Assembly: GCF_018406605.1 (NCBI RefSeq)
Contig: NZ_AP024545.1
Span: 1,240,001 to 1,304,000 of the forward strand
Origin: Noviluteimonas caseinilytica
Lineage (GTDB): Bacteria > Pseudomonadota > Gammaproteobacteria > Xanthomonadales > Xanthomonadaceae
Length of the DNA: 64,000 bases
Reading direction: 5' to 3'
Shown: positions 43,864-52,362 of the stretch, in pieces
Layout: the number at the start of each line of letters is the position of its first letter
Position numbering within the stretch: the stretch's first letter is position 1
Position numbers and translations under genes: made by a program
Notes under the pieces: model-generated
Database searches by the model: none
What the model saw: only the letters and a program-made list of their open reading frames with translations
What the model was told of the DNA's origin: nothing

Positions 43864-43872
43864 TTATCCACA
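43864..43872 (+). promoter_or_regulatory. Perfect DnaA box
   Basis: TTATCCACA, the consensus DnaA-binding nonamer, 14 bases from the 3' end of dnaA. Confidence 0.85.
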
Positions 43873-43885
43873 GCTTCCCCCGCAC

Positions 43886-45214
43886 TCATTCACTGAGTTT
43901 GCGGATCAGCTTGTCCCAGTCTTCCCGCAGCTTGCCGTCGGTCTCCATCAGCCCCTTGATCTGCCGGCAGGCGTGCAGGACGGTCGTGTGGTCGCGACCG
44001 GCGAACGCGTCGCCAATCTCCGGAAGACTGTGTTCGGTCAGCTCTTTCGTCAGCGCCATGGCCACCTGGCGCGGACGAGCCAGCGAACGCGTCCTCCGCT
44101 TCGACAACAGATCCTTCAGTTGCAAGCCGTAGTAGTCTGCCACGGTCTTCTGGATGTTGGGGATGCCGATCGCCTGCTGCTGCGCACGCAGCAGGTCGCG
44201 CAGCGTCTCCTGCGCGAATTCCGGCGTGATCGCGCGGCCCGTGAAGTTGGCGCGCGCCGACAGCGTGTTGAGCGCACCCTCGAGGTCGCGCACGTTCGAC
44301 CGCATCTTCTTGGCGATCAAAAACGCCACGTCTTCCGGCAGGTTGGCGCCGCGCTCGCGCGCCTTCGACAGCACGATCTGCGCGCGCGTCTCGAAGTCCG
44401 GCGGTTCGATGGCGACCGACAGGCCCCACGCCAGGCGCGACTTCAACCGCGGCTCCAGGCCTTCCACTTCGCGCGGATACCGATCGCACGTCAGGATGAT
44501 CTGCTGCTTGCCGTCGAACAGCGCGTTGAACGTGTGGAAGAACTCTTCCTGCGTGCGGTCTTTCCCCGCGAAAAACTGGATGTCGTCGATCAGCAGCGCA
44601 TCCACTTGCTGGAATTGCCGCTTGAATCCGTCCATGGCCTTGTCCTGCAGCGCTTTCATCATCGCGCTGAAGAACTGCTCGCTGCGCAAATACATCACGC
44701 GCACCTGCGGATTGTTCTCGCGCATCAAATTGCCGGCGGCGAACATCAGGTGCGTCTTGCCGAGGCCCGTGCCGCCGTACAGCAGCAACGGGTTGTGGGC
44801 GCGGTCGCCGGGCTTGTTGGCGGCCTGCAACGCGGCCGCGCGGCCCAGCTGGTTGCTGCGGCCCTCGACGAAGTTGTCGAACGTGTAATGCGAATCCAGA
44901 TTGCCCTGGAAGGCCTCGGCCATCGGCGTGCGCATCGTCGGCGCCGTACCCATCGAAATGGCGCCGGCGGTGGGCGCGCGCTTGATCGCACCGATTTCCA
45001 GGCTCACCCCGGCGTCGCCGGCGAAATGGGCCACCAGCTCGCGGATGCGGGGCAGGTAACGCTCCCGCACTTCCTCCATCACGAAGGCGTTGGGCGCGTA
45101 GAGCACCAGCCCCTCGTCATTGAGCCGGGCCTGCAGGGGCTTGAGCCAGGTGTGCACGTCCTCGGCCGGGAATTCGGCTTCGAGACGCTCGAGACAACGT
45201 GGCCAGGCTTCCAT
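43886..45214 (-). CDS. dnaA: Chromosomal replication initiator DnaA
   Basis: The 442-residue AAA+ initiator has an N-terminal domain I that starts MEAWPRCLERLEAEFP. Walker A GGTGLGKTHLMFA is at about residue 146, Walker B is LLIDDIQFF, and the C-terminal DNA-binding domain carries the signature GRDHTTVLHACRQI. It binds DnaA boxes and opens oriC. Its own leader contains a perfect DnaA box at 45266-45274, which would permit autoregulation. Confidence 0.99.
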   Translation of the reverse strand: MEAWPRCLERLEAEFPAEDVHTWLKPLQARLNDEGLVLYAPNAFVMEEVRERYLPRIRELVAHFAGDAGVSLEIGAIKRAPTAGAISMGTAPTMRTPMAEAFQGNLDSHYTFDNFVEGRSNQLGRAAALQAANKPGDRAHNPLLLYGGTGLGKTHLMFAAGNLMRENNPQVRVMYLRSEQFFSAMMKALQDKAMDGFKRQFQQVDALLIDDIQFFAGKDRTQEEFFHTFNALFDGKQQIILTCDRYPREVEGLEPRLKSRLAWGLSVAIEPPDFETRAQIVLSKARERGANLPEDVAFLIAKKMRSNVRDLEGALNTLSARANFTGRAITPEFAQETLRDLLRAQQQAIGIPNIQKTVADYYGLQLKDLLSKRRTRSLARPRQVAMALTKELTEHSLPEIGDAFAGRDHTTVLHACRQIKGLMETDGKLREDWDKLIRKLSE

Positions 45215-45265
45215 AAAGCAGCGGATCTCGTCGACGACCCAGCGGCGCGACCACGGGGATCGCGC

Positions 45266-45274
45266 TGTGGATAA
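45266..45274 (-). promoter_or_regulatory. Perfect DnaA box upstream of dnaA
   Basis: TGTGGATAA lies 51 bases upstream of the dnaA start in the dnaA-rpmH intergenic region, positioned for autoregulation or as an additional origin-side site. Confidence 0.8.
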
Positions 45275-45366
45275 GTTGGGGGGCGAGGCAGACTACCACC
45301 GCCCCGAGGCATGGCAAGTGCGATCGTCGGCAGCCCGCGCATCACGCACGCAATCGTTCGCCGAGG

Positions 45367-45395
45367 TTGACCGACCCCGCGCAACCCCATAGACT
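45367..45395 (+). promoter_or_regulatory. Sigma-70 promoter for rpmH-rnpA
   Basis: TTGACC and TAGACT are separated by exactly 17 bases and lie 41 bases upstream of the rpmH start. It is the best match to the consensus noticed in the window. Confidence 0.7.
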
Positions 45396-45436
45396 CCCGC
45401 CTCTTTTCTGCCGAAAACTCGTTCGCGAGTCGAATC

Positions 45437-45577
45437 ATGGCCACCAAGCGCACCTACCAGCCCAGCAACCTCAAGCGCAAGCGCGACCACGGCTTCCGTG
45501 CGCGCATGAAGACCGCCGACGGCCGCAAGGTCCTCGCGCGTCGTCGCGCGAAGGGTCGCCGTCGCCTGACTGTCTGA
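45437..45577 (+). CDS. rpmH: 50S ribosomal protein L34
   Basis: The 46-residue L34 starts MATKRTYQPSNLKRKRDHGF and ends with the Arg/Lys-rich RRRRLTV-type tail, matching the family throughout. It is a small, highly basic ribosomal protein encoded directly upstream of rnpA as in nearly all bacteria. It is transcribed away from dnaA. Confidence 0.98.
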   Translation: MATKRTYQPSNLKRKRDHGFRARMKTADGRKVLARRRAKGRRRLTV

Positions 45578-45614
45578 CGCGTCGGCCTTCGCGGCCGCCC
45601 GTGTTCGCTTCAGC

Positions 45615-46034
45615 GTGACAACTCCCGTGGACGCCGGCCTGCCGCGCAGCGCACGCGTCCGCATCGGGAAGGACTTCGACCGGGTCTTCGCCGACGGTCT
45701 TCGCAACGCAGATCCCCTCATGAGCCTCCATTGGCTTCGCAGCGAATCGCCTGCGAGGCTCGGGCTTGCCGTGTCGCGCAAGGTCGATCCGCGCGCCGTC
45801 GGCCGCAACCGCATCAAGCGCTTGCTCCGCAGCGAATTCCGTCATTGCCGCCTGCTGCTGCCGGGCGGCGATTACGTGCTCGTCGCGCGCCCGTCCGCGC
45901 GCAATGCGAACGCGGAAGCGCTGCGCACCGCGTTTTCCTCGCTGCTGCGCCGCGCAGGCGCGTTGCCGCCCGCCGGCCCCACCGGCACAATGCCCGCCGC
46001 TTGCCCACCGGGCGCTCCGCCCCCATCCCCTTGA
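45615..46034 (+). CDS. rnpA: Ribonuclease P protein component
   Basis: The 139-residue protein is RnpA, the protein cofactor that helps the RNase P RNA cleave tRNA 5' leaders. The signature LAVSRKVDPRAVGRNRIKRLLRSEFR contains the RNR motif. The GTG start at 45615 is followed by the IGKDFDRVF segment. The C-terminus has an unusual Pro/Ala-rich extension. No yidD gene fits in the 55-base gap before yidC. Confidence 0.92.
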   Translation: MTTPVDAGLPRSARVRIGKDFDRVFADGLRNADPLMSLHWLRSESPARLGLAVSRKVDPRAVGRNRIKRLLRSEFRHCRLLLPGGDYVLVARPSARNANAEALRTAFSSLLRRAGALPPAGPTGTMPAACPPGAPPPSP

Positions 46035-46089
46035 ACTTCGCGCGCTGCGCCTGGCGCCGCGCCGTTCCGATTGCTGCCCGAGTGCCTGC

Positions 46090-47787
46090 ATGAACCAGAC
46101 CCGCATGTTCCTCCTCTTCGCCTGGATCGCCGTGGCGACGCTGCTCTACATGGAGTGGACGAAGGAACACGCCCCGAGCGTGGTGCCGACCACCACGACC
46201 GCCTCGGCCGCCACCGCCGCACCCGCGATTCCCGTCGCGCCGAGCGCGTCGACCGCCCTCTCGTCGGCCACGCCGACCGCACCGGGCGCCGTGACCACCG
46301 CGACGCCTTCCGCCGCGCCGATCGTCACCGTCAACACCGACCTGCTGCGCCTCACGCTCGATGGCGGCAGCGTGCACACCGCGCAGCTCCTGCGTTATCC
46401 GACCGAAGCGAAGGCCGGCAGCGAGAGCGTGCAGTTGCTCGACGCGCGCCCGGAGAATTTCTTCGAAGCGCAGAGCGGTTGGGTCGCCACCGGCAACAGC
46501 CCCGCGCCGAGCCACGTCGACGGATTCGTGCCCGCCGAAGCCGCGCGCAGCTACACGATGCAGCCCGGCGCGAACACGCTCAGCGTGCCGTTCACCTGGA
46601 CCGGTGCGAACGGCGTGACCATCCGCCGCACGTACACGTTCACCCGCGGCAACTACGCCATCCAGGTGCGCGACGACGTCACCAACAACGGCAGCGCGCC
46701 GTGGCAGGGCTACGTGTACCGCCAGCTCGAGCGCAACCCGCCGCCGCAGAAGTCCGGCTACACCAATCCCGAAGCGCTCGCCTTCCACGGCGCCGCCTGG
46801 TACAGCCCGACCGACAAGTACGAGAAGCGCAAGTACGACAAGTTCGTCGACGACGGCACGCTCGACAAGAAAGTCACCGGCGGCTGGATCGCGCTGCTGC
46901 AGCACTACTTCTTCACCGCGTGGATCCCGGGCGACAAGGACGAAGCGACGTTCTCGCTGTCCACGCGCCAGGTCCCCGGCGCCACCAACTACCTCGTGCG
47001 CGCGCTCGGCCCCGGCGTCAACGTTGCGCCGGGTGCGCATGCCGAAACCACCGCGCGTTTGTGGGTCGGCCCCAAGCTCGTCGAAGGCATCGAAGCGCAG
47101 CACGTGCCGGGCCTGACGCGCGCCGTCGATTTCAGCAGCTTCAGCTTCATGGCCACGCTCGCCGGCTGGCTGTTCGCCATCATCACGATGATCCATGGCG
47201 TGCTCGGCAACTGGGGCTGGTCGATCATCGGCCTGGTCGTGCTGATCCGCCTGGCGATGTATCCCATCGCCGCCAAGCAGTTCCAGTCGATGGCGAAGAT
47301 GCGCAAGCTCGCGCCGCGCATGCAGCAGCTGAAGGAACGCTACGGCGACGATCGCCAGAAGCTGCAGATGGCGACGATGGAGCTGTACAAGAAAGAGAAG
47401 GTCAACCCGGCCGGCGGTTGCTTGCCGATGCTGATCCAGATGCCGATCTTCCTCGCGCTGTACTGGATGCTGTCGGAGTCGGTCGAGCTGCGCCACGCGC
47501 CGTGGATCGGCTGGATCACCAACCTCTCCGCGCGCGATCCGTACTTCATCCTGCCCATCCTCAACATGCTGATCATGTACACCACGCAGCGGCTCACGCC
47601 GATGCAGGGCATGGATCCCACGCAGCAGAAGATGATGCAGTTCATGCCGCTGGTCATCGGCGTCACGATGGTGTTCTTCCCGGCCGGCCTGGTGCTGTAC
47701 TGGGTTACCAACGGTGCGCTCGGCCTGCTGCAACAGTGGTTCATGCTGCGCCGCTACGGCGACAAGCCCGAACTCGCGAAGGCGTGA
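46090..47787 (+). CDS. yidC: Membrane protein insertase YidC
   Basis: The 565-residue inner-membrane insertase has an N-terminal membrane anchor, a large periplasmic beta-sandwich domain (about residues 60-330) rich in Thr/Ala at its start, and a C-terminal five-helix core with SFSFMATLAGWLFAIITMIH, the KxxxxxxxxQ-type cytosolic loop and NPAGGCLPMLIQMPIFLALYWML. It inserts and folds membrane proteins with or without Sec. It overlaps mnmE by GTGA. Confidence 0.97.
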   Translation: MNQTRMFLLFAWIAVATLLYMEWTKEHAPSVVPTTTTASAATAAPAIPVAPSASTALSSATPTAPGAVTTATPSAAPIVTVNTDLLRLTLDGGSVHTAQLLRYPTEAKAGSESVQLLDARPENFFEAQSGWVATGNSPAPSHVDGFVPAEAARSYTMQPGANTLSVPFTWTGANGVTIRRTYTFTRGNYAIQVRDDVTNNGSAPWQGYVYRQLERNPPPQKSGYTNPEALAFHGAAWYSPTDKYEKRKYDKFVDDGTLDKKVTGGWIALLQHYFFTAWIPGDKDEATFSLSTRQVPGATNYLVRALGPGVNVAPGAHAETTARLWVGPKLVEGIEAQHVPGLTRAVDFSSFSFMATLAGWLFAIITMIHGVLGNWGWSIIGLVVLIRLAMYPIAAKQFQSMAKMRKLAPRMQQLKERYGDDRQKLQMATMELYKKEKVNPAGGCLPMLIQMPIFLALYWMLSESVELRHAPWIGWITNLSARDPYFILPILNMLIMYTTQRLTPMQGMDPTQQKMMQFMPLVIGVTMVFFPAGLVLYWVTNGALGLLQQWFMLRRYGDKPELAKA

Positions 47788-49127
47788 CCGCCACGGACAC
47801 CGACACCATCGTCGCCATCGCCACCGCGCCAGGCGCCGGTGGCGTCGGCGTGGTGCGGTTGTCCGGCCCGCGCAGCCGCGCGATCGCGGAAGCCCTGTGC
47901 GGCTGCGCCCTCGTCCCGCGCCACGCGCATTACGTGCGGTTGCGCGCCGGCGAGGAAACCATCGACGACGGTCTCGCGCTGTATTTCGCCGCGCCCGCCA
48001 GCTTCACCGGCGAACACGTGGTGGAACTGCAGGCGCACGGCAGCCCCGTCGTGCTGCAACGCCTGGTCGCCGAGTGCTGCACGCGCGGGGCACGCCACGC
48101 GCGGCCCGGTGAATTCAGCGAACGCGCCTTCCTCAACGGCAAGCTCGACCTCGCGCAGGCCGAAGCCGTCGCCGACCTCATCGCCGCCGGCGACACGCGC
48201 GCTGCACGCGCCGCCCGTCGCGCACTCGATGGCGTGTTCTCGCAACGCGTCGACGCGCTGGCCACCGAACTGCTGCACCTGCGTATCCACGTCGAGGCTG
48301 CGATCGATTTCGCCGACGAGTCCCTCGACACCCTCGGCGGCCGCGAACTGCGCGAAGGCCTCGCCCGCGCGACCTCCACCGTGGCCACGCTCCTCGCCGA
48401 AGCCGAACGCGGCCGCAAGCTGCGCGATGGCTTGCACGCCGTGATCGTGGGCCCGCCGAATGCCGGCAAGAGTTCGCTGCTCAACGCGCTCGCCGGCAGC
48501 GAACGCGCGATCGTCACCGACATCGCCGGCACCACGCGCGACCTGCTGCACGAAACCGTTCGCCTCGACGGCGCCGAACTCACGCTCGTCGACACCGCCG
48601 GCCTGCGCGAAGGCGGCGATGCGATCGAACGCGAAGGCATGCGCCGCGCGCGCGACGAACTGCAGGGCGCCGACCTGGCGATCGTGGTGCTCGATGCGCG
48701 CGATCCAGAATCCGGACGCACCGCCGTCGCCGACGCGATCGCCGACGTCCCGCGTCGCCTGTGGATCCACAACAAGTCCGACCTGCTCCCGCACGCGCCG
48801 CACGACACGGACCCCGATACTGTCCACGTCTCCGCGCGCACCGGTGCCGGCCTCGACGCATTGCACGCGCGCCTGCGCACGTTGTCGGGCGCCGAAGCCG
48901 CCGACGCCGGCGAGGGCACCTTCACCGCGCGCGCCCGCCACGTCGACGCGCTGGCCCGCACCGCCGCGCACCTGCACGACGCCGCAGCGCAACTGGACGC
49001 CGACGCGCTCGAACTCGCAGCCGAATCCCTCCGCGCCGGCCACGACGCCCTCGGCGAAATCACCGGCCGCGTCGTCCCCGACGCCCTCCTCGGGCATATC
49101 TTCGGCAGCTTCTGCATCGGCAAGTAA
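47784..49127 (+). CDS. mnmE: tRNA modification GTPase MnmE
   Basis: The 447-residue GTPase has an N-terminal formyl-THF-binding domain (APGAGGVGVVRLSGP), a helical region, a G domain (G1 GPPNAGKSS, G2 TTRD, G3 DTAGLRE, G4 NKSD) and the canonical C-terminal Cys-Ile-Gly-Lys. Together with MnmG it modifies the wobble uridine in tRNA. The GTG start overlaps the yidC stop (GTGA). Confidence 0.97.
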   Translation: MTATDTDTIVAIATAPGAGGVGVVRLSGPRSRAIAEALCGCALVPRHAHYVRLRAGEETIDDGLALYFAAPASFTGEHVVELQAHGSPVVLQRLVAECCTRGARHARPGEFSERAFLNGKLDLAQAEAVADLIAAGDTRAARAARRALDGVFSQRVDALATELLHLRIHVEAAIDFADESLDTLGGRELREGLARATSTVATLLAEAERGRKLRDGLHAVIVGPPNAGKSSLLNALAGSERAIVTDIAGTTRDLLHETVRLDGAELTLVDTAGLREGGDAIEREGMRRARDELQGADLAIVVLDARDPESGRTAVADAIADVPRRLWIHNKSDLLPHAPHDTDPDTVHVSARTGAGLDALHARLRTLSGAEAADAGEGTFTARARHVDALARTAAHLHDAAAQLDADALELAAESLRAGHDALGEITGRVVPDALLGHIFGSFCIGK

Positions 49128-49235
49128 GGCAACGCCGCGGCCCGCGCCCGCCGCCTGAATAGCCCCCCGGCACGATCCGTGCATGGGCCGCCATGCGGAA
49201 TGTCCGAAATTTGCCCCGGGTTTCGTCACGCACGC

Positions 49236-49266
49236 TTGACAAACGCCCGCCGCTGTCGCGTCCTAC
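49236..49266 (+). promoter_or_regulatory. Candidate promoter for the lipoprotein-TonB gene
   Basis: A perfect TTGACA at 49236-49241 has only a poor -10-like TCCTAC at 49261-49266, with a spacing of 19 bases. The gap from mnmE is otherwise unremarkable. Confidence 0.35.
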
Positions 49267-49312
49267 GCGCACGTGCCCGCAACTGGCGCACAGACAGGGG
49301 AGTGGTTCCGTT

Positions 49313-50350
49313 ATGCACGCAATGTCCAAGTCGTCGCGCCCGCGCGTGGCGCGCCTGAATCTCTACGTCCTGGTCGCGCTGGGGTGCGCGACGCTCGCCG
49401 CTTGCGGCGGCAAACAGGAAGCCGCCACCGATGCCGGCGTGGCCACCAGCGCCACCGCCGCCGCGGTCGCGGCACCGCCGCCGGCCGTGTCCGAAGCCGT
49501 CGCCGCGATGAGCGCCGACCAGCTCCGCGAGGCCGCCAGCGGCGCGCTCCGCGAGCAGCGCCTGTACGCCCCGGCGGGCAACAACGCCATGGAGTACTAC
49601 CTCGCCCTGCGCGACAAGGCGCCGAGCGACCCCGCCGTGGCCAGCGCCCTGACCGACCTGATGCCGTACGCCCTCATCGCGACCGAGCAGAGCATCCAGC
49701 GCGAGGACTTCACCGAAGCCCAGCGCCTGTACGCCCTGATGGAGAAGACCGACGCCTCGGCGCCGGCGCTCCCGCGCCTGAAGACGACGATCGCCCAGTC
49801 CCAGCAGGCCGTCGCCGCACGCGCCGAACAGGACAAGGTGAAGTCCGAGGAAGACCTGAAGAAGCAGGCCGACCTCGAAAAGCAGCGCCTCGCCCAGCAG
49901 GCCACCGCCCAGCAGCAGGCCGCCGCGCAGCTCGCGCAGCAGCAGGCCGCCCAAGCCGAAGCCGACAAGAAGGCCGCCGCCCAGCGCGAAGCCGACCAGA
50001 AGGAAGCCGCCCAGCGCGCCGCCGCTGCCCAGCAGCCCGCCGCCAGCGCCCCGGCGCAGCAGCAGGCCTCGGCGCCGGCATCGTCCGGTGGTGGTGGCAG
50101 CCTGCGCGCCGTCTCCACGCCGGCCCCGCGCTATCCGCCCGAAGCCGCGCGTCGCCAGCAGAGCGGCGAGGTCCAGGTGGAAATCACCGTGGGCACCGAT
50201 GGGTCGGTCACCAGCGCCCGCGTCGTCGACGCCAACCCGGCGCGCATCTTCGACCGCGAAGCCCTCGCGGCGGTGAAGCGCTGGAAGTTCGCGCCGATCG
50301 ATGCACCGGTCACCACGCGCCGCACGATCAACTTCCGTCCCGGCGGCTGA
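49313..50350 (+). CDS. Lipoprotein with TonB C-terminal domain and TolA-like helical linker
   Basis: The protein has about 345 residues. A lipoprotein signal with lipobox LAAC (Cys at about residue 28) is followed by Ala-rich and helical sections, a long Lys/Glu/Ala/Gln-rich coiled-coil, and a C-terminal TonB domain (YPPEAARRQQSGEVQVEITVG, DREALAAVKRWKFAP). Canonical TonB is held by a transmembrane anchor, so lipid anchorage is unusual; the residue after the Cys is Gly, which does not favour inner-membrane retention. It might act in the outer-membrane leaflet or be a binding protein rather than an energy transducer. The ATG has a clear AGGGGAG site. Confidence 0.86.
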   Translation: MHAMSKSSRPRVARLNLYVLVALGCATLAACGGKQEAATDAGVATSATAAAVAAPPPAVSEAVAAMSADQLREAASGALREQRLYAPAGNNAMEYYLALRDKAPSDPAVASALTDLMPYALIATEQSIQREDFTEAQRLYALMEKTDASAPALPRLKTTIAQSQQAVAARAEQDKVKSEEDLKKQADLEKQRLAQQATAQQQAAAQLAQQQAAQAEADKKAAAQREADQKEAAQRAAAAQQPAASAPAQQQASAPASSGGGGSLRAVSTPAPRYPPEAARRQQSGEVQVEITVGTDGSVTSARVVDANPARIFDREALAAVKRWKFAPIDAPVTTRRTINFRPGG

Positions 50351-50371
50351 TCTCGCGCAACACGTGGAACG

Positions 50372-50401
50372 AAAAAAGCCCGGCAATCGCCGGGCTTTTT
50401 T
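50372..50401. terminator. Bidirectional Rho-independent terminator
   Basis: GCCCGGC-AATC-GCCGGGC flanked by six A residues and by six T residues. It ends the upstream TonB-domain gene and the minus-strand ABC permease gene. Confidence 0.9.
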
Positions 50402-50425
50402 CTTGCGCGCAATCCGGCCGGAACG

Positions 50426-51610
50426 TCAGGCCGAGATCGCCAGCTTCTCCTGGTGGTAACGCCGCGTCGCCGCGAACCACAACGCGATCGCCACCCCGAA
50501 GCCCGCCGCCATGTACACGCCCCAGAACGCCATCGGGATGTCTTCGCCGCGCACCACCTTCAGCAGCATCTGGTTCTGCGCCAGGAACGGCACCGCGAAC
50601 ATCCACAGCTGGTTCTTCACCGGGCTCACCATCAGCGCGATGGTCGGGATCATCGGCAGCAGCATCAGCATGCTCATGTAGCTCTGCGCTTCCTTCACCG
50701 ACTTCGCACCGGCGGCGATGAACGTCAGCAGCGAGGTGCCGATGAACAGCATCGGCAGCAGGATCACGAGCATCTTGCCGATCGCCGGCATGCTCACGTC
50801 CATCTGGCGCCCGATGCCCGGCGAGAACTGCGAGCCCACCTTGAACGCGAGCAGCGTCAGCAGCAGCGACGTCAGGCCGACCACGCACGCCGCCGAGATC
50901 TTGCCGGTCACCACCGCGCCGCGATGCGTGGGCGTGGCGAGCAAGGGTTCGAGCGACTGGCGTTCGCGTTCGCCCGCGGTCGTGTCGATGATCAGGTACG
51001 CACCACCGAGGAACGCACCGAGGATCAGCAGGTACGGCAGGATCGACATCACCATGCCGCGCCGCGCTTCCGGCGTCGACAGATCCTTGTGCGAGACGAC
51101 GACCGGCGATGCGACGCCCGGGTTCATCCCGCGCGCAAGCAAGCGCAACGCACCCACCTGCTGCCCGTAACGCGACAACGCATCCTCGATGCGCTTCACC
51201 GGGATGTCCGAATCCTGGCGCGTGCTGTCGTGCACGATCTCCACCAGCGCCGGCTGGCCTTCGCGCCAGTCCTTGTCGAAGTCGTCGCCGATCTTCAGGT
51301 ACACGTCCTCGGCCTGGTTGCGCACCGCAGCGTCCAGGTCGCCGGTGACCTTGCGCTGGCGGATGCCCTGGCCAGCGAGCCACTTCACCATGTTGGGCGC
51401 GTGTTCGACGCCGACCATCGGGATGTCGAGCGGTTTTTCGATCTGGCTCTTCGCGCGCGACTCGGCCAGCGTGAGGATGCCGAGCATGATCGCGGGCGTG
51501 AGCAGCGGGCCCAGCACCAGCGCCAGCATCAGCGTGCGCTTGTCGCGGACGAACTCGCGCAGTTCCTTCATCAGGATCGTGCGGATGGAAGACATCATGC
51601 CGGCCTTCAT
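50426..51610 (-). CDS. ABC-2 type transporter permease (NatB-like)
   Basis: The 394-residue membrane protein has an N-terminal membrane helix, a large extracytoplasmic section (about 60-180), and then five or more C-terminal helices. These begin at LPYLLILGAFLGGAYLIIDTTAGERERQSLEPLLATP, the hallmark segment of NatB-like ABC-2 permeases. It overlaps the ATPase gene by ATGA. The substrate is unknown; NatAB of Bacillus exports sodium, but homology alone does not show that here. Confidence 0.88.
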   Translation of the reverse strand: MKAGMMSSIRTILMKELREFVRDKRTLMLALVLGPLLTPAIMLGILTLAESRAKSQIEKPLDIPMVGVEHAPNMVKWLAGQGIRQRKVTGDLDAAVRNQAEDVYLKIGDDFDKDWREGQPALVEIVHDSTRQDSDIPVKRIEDALSRYGQQVGALRLLARGMNPGVASPVVVSHKDLSTPEARRGMVMSILPYLLILGAFLGGAYLIIDTTAGERERQSLEPLLATPTHRGAVVTGKISAACVVGLTSLLLTLLAFKVGSQFSPGIGRQMDVSMPAIGKMLVILLPMLFIGTSLLTFIAAGAKSVKEAQSYMSMLMLLPMIPTIALMVSPVKNQLWMFAVPFLAQNQMLLKVVRGEDIPMAFWGVYMAAGFGVAIALWFAATRRYHQEKLAISA

Positions 51611-52362
51611 GCGTGCAACCCCTCTTCCGAACCGATCAACCGAACGAACGCATCCTCGAGGTTCTCCTCGCCCGTCTGCTTCCGCAATTCATCCGACGTG
51701 CCGTGCGCGACGACGCGCCCGTGCGCGATCACCACGATGCGATCGCAGAGCGCGGCGACCTCCTGCATGATGTGGCTGGAGAAGATCACGCAACGGCCTT
51801 CGCCGCGCAGCTGGCGCAGGAATTCGCGCAGCCCGCGGGTGGTCATCACGTCGAGCCCGTTGGTGGGTTCGTCCAGGATCACGTTGCGCGGGTCGTGCAC
51901 CAATGCGCGCGCGATGGCGGTCTTGGTGCGCTGGCCCTGCGAGAAGCCTTCGGTCTGGCGATCCAGGAAATCGTCCATCTGCAGCGCCGCCGACAACGCC
52001 TTGGTGCGCGCCGCGATGGTTGCCGCATCCAGCCCGTGCAGCTCGCCGAAGTAGCGGATGTTCTCGCGCGCAGTCAGGCGCTTGTACACGCCGCGCGCAT
52101 CCGGCAACACGCCGAGCGCGCGTCGCGCTGCTTCCGGATCGCTCGCCACGTCCTTGCCATCGACGAGCACGCGCCCGCTTTCCGGGCGCATCAGCGTGTA
52201 GAGCATGCGCAGCGTCGTCGTCTTGCCCGCGCCGTTCGGCCCGAGCAACCCGGTGATTTCGCCATCGCGCGCTTCGAAGCCCACGTCGTCGACGGCAACG
52301 ACCGGCCCCTTGCCTTTCCCCGTGCCGGGGAAGGTCTTGCGCAGGTGTTCGGCAACGATCAT
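51607..52362 (-). CDS. ABC transporter ATP-binding protein (NatA-like)
   Basis: The 251-residue ATPase contains Walker A GPNGAGKTTTLRML, the signature FSQGQRTKTAIARAL and Walker B VILDEPTNGLD. It is the nucleotide-binding partner of the permease encoded directly after it, and its start codon directly abuts the stop codon of the peptidase gene (TAA-ATG). Order and lack of gaps indicate one operon of peptidase, ATPase and permease. Confidence 0.93.
   Translation of the reverse strand: MIVAEHLRKTFPGTGKGKGPVVAVDDVGFEARDGEITGLLGPNGAGKTTTLRMLYTLMRPESGRVLVDGKDVASDPEAARRALGVLPDARGVYKRLTARENIRYFGELHGLDAATIAARTKALSAALQMDDFLDRQTEGFSQGQRTKTAIARALVHDPRNVILDEPTNGLDVMTTRGLREFLRQLRGEGRCVIFSSHIMQEVAALCDRIVVIAHGRVVAHGTSDELRKQTGEENLEDAFVRLIGSEEGLHA

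Larger units (their letters stand above)
43661..43885. other. Probable chromosomal origin of replication (oriC), dnaA-dnaN gap
   Basis: This 225-base gap is conspicuously AT-rich in a very GC-rich genome, especially 43690-43795. It carries two perfect DnaA boxes plus weaker 7/9 matches at 43694-43702 and 43775-43783. Gene orientation reverses beyond dnaA. In Xanthomonas and relatives oriC is located in this region, so the call combines sequence with known synteny. Confidence 0.8.

Noticed and set aside
46035..46089. Expected yidD between rnpA and yidC
   Set aside because: The 55-base gap is too short for the gene, so it is absent from this position.
50356..50371. Half parS-like site with CACGTGGAAC
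   Set aside because: Only one arm matches; the left arm CGCAA differs from the TGTTC required. Similar half sites occur at 17931 and 20446, and a 12/16 match lies at 41409-41424.
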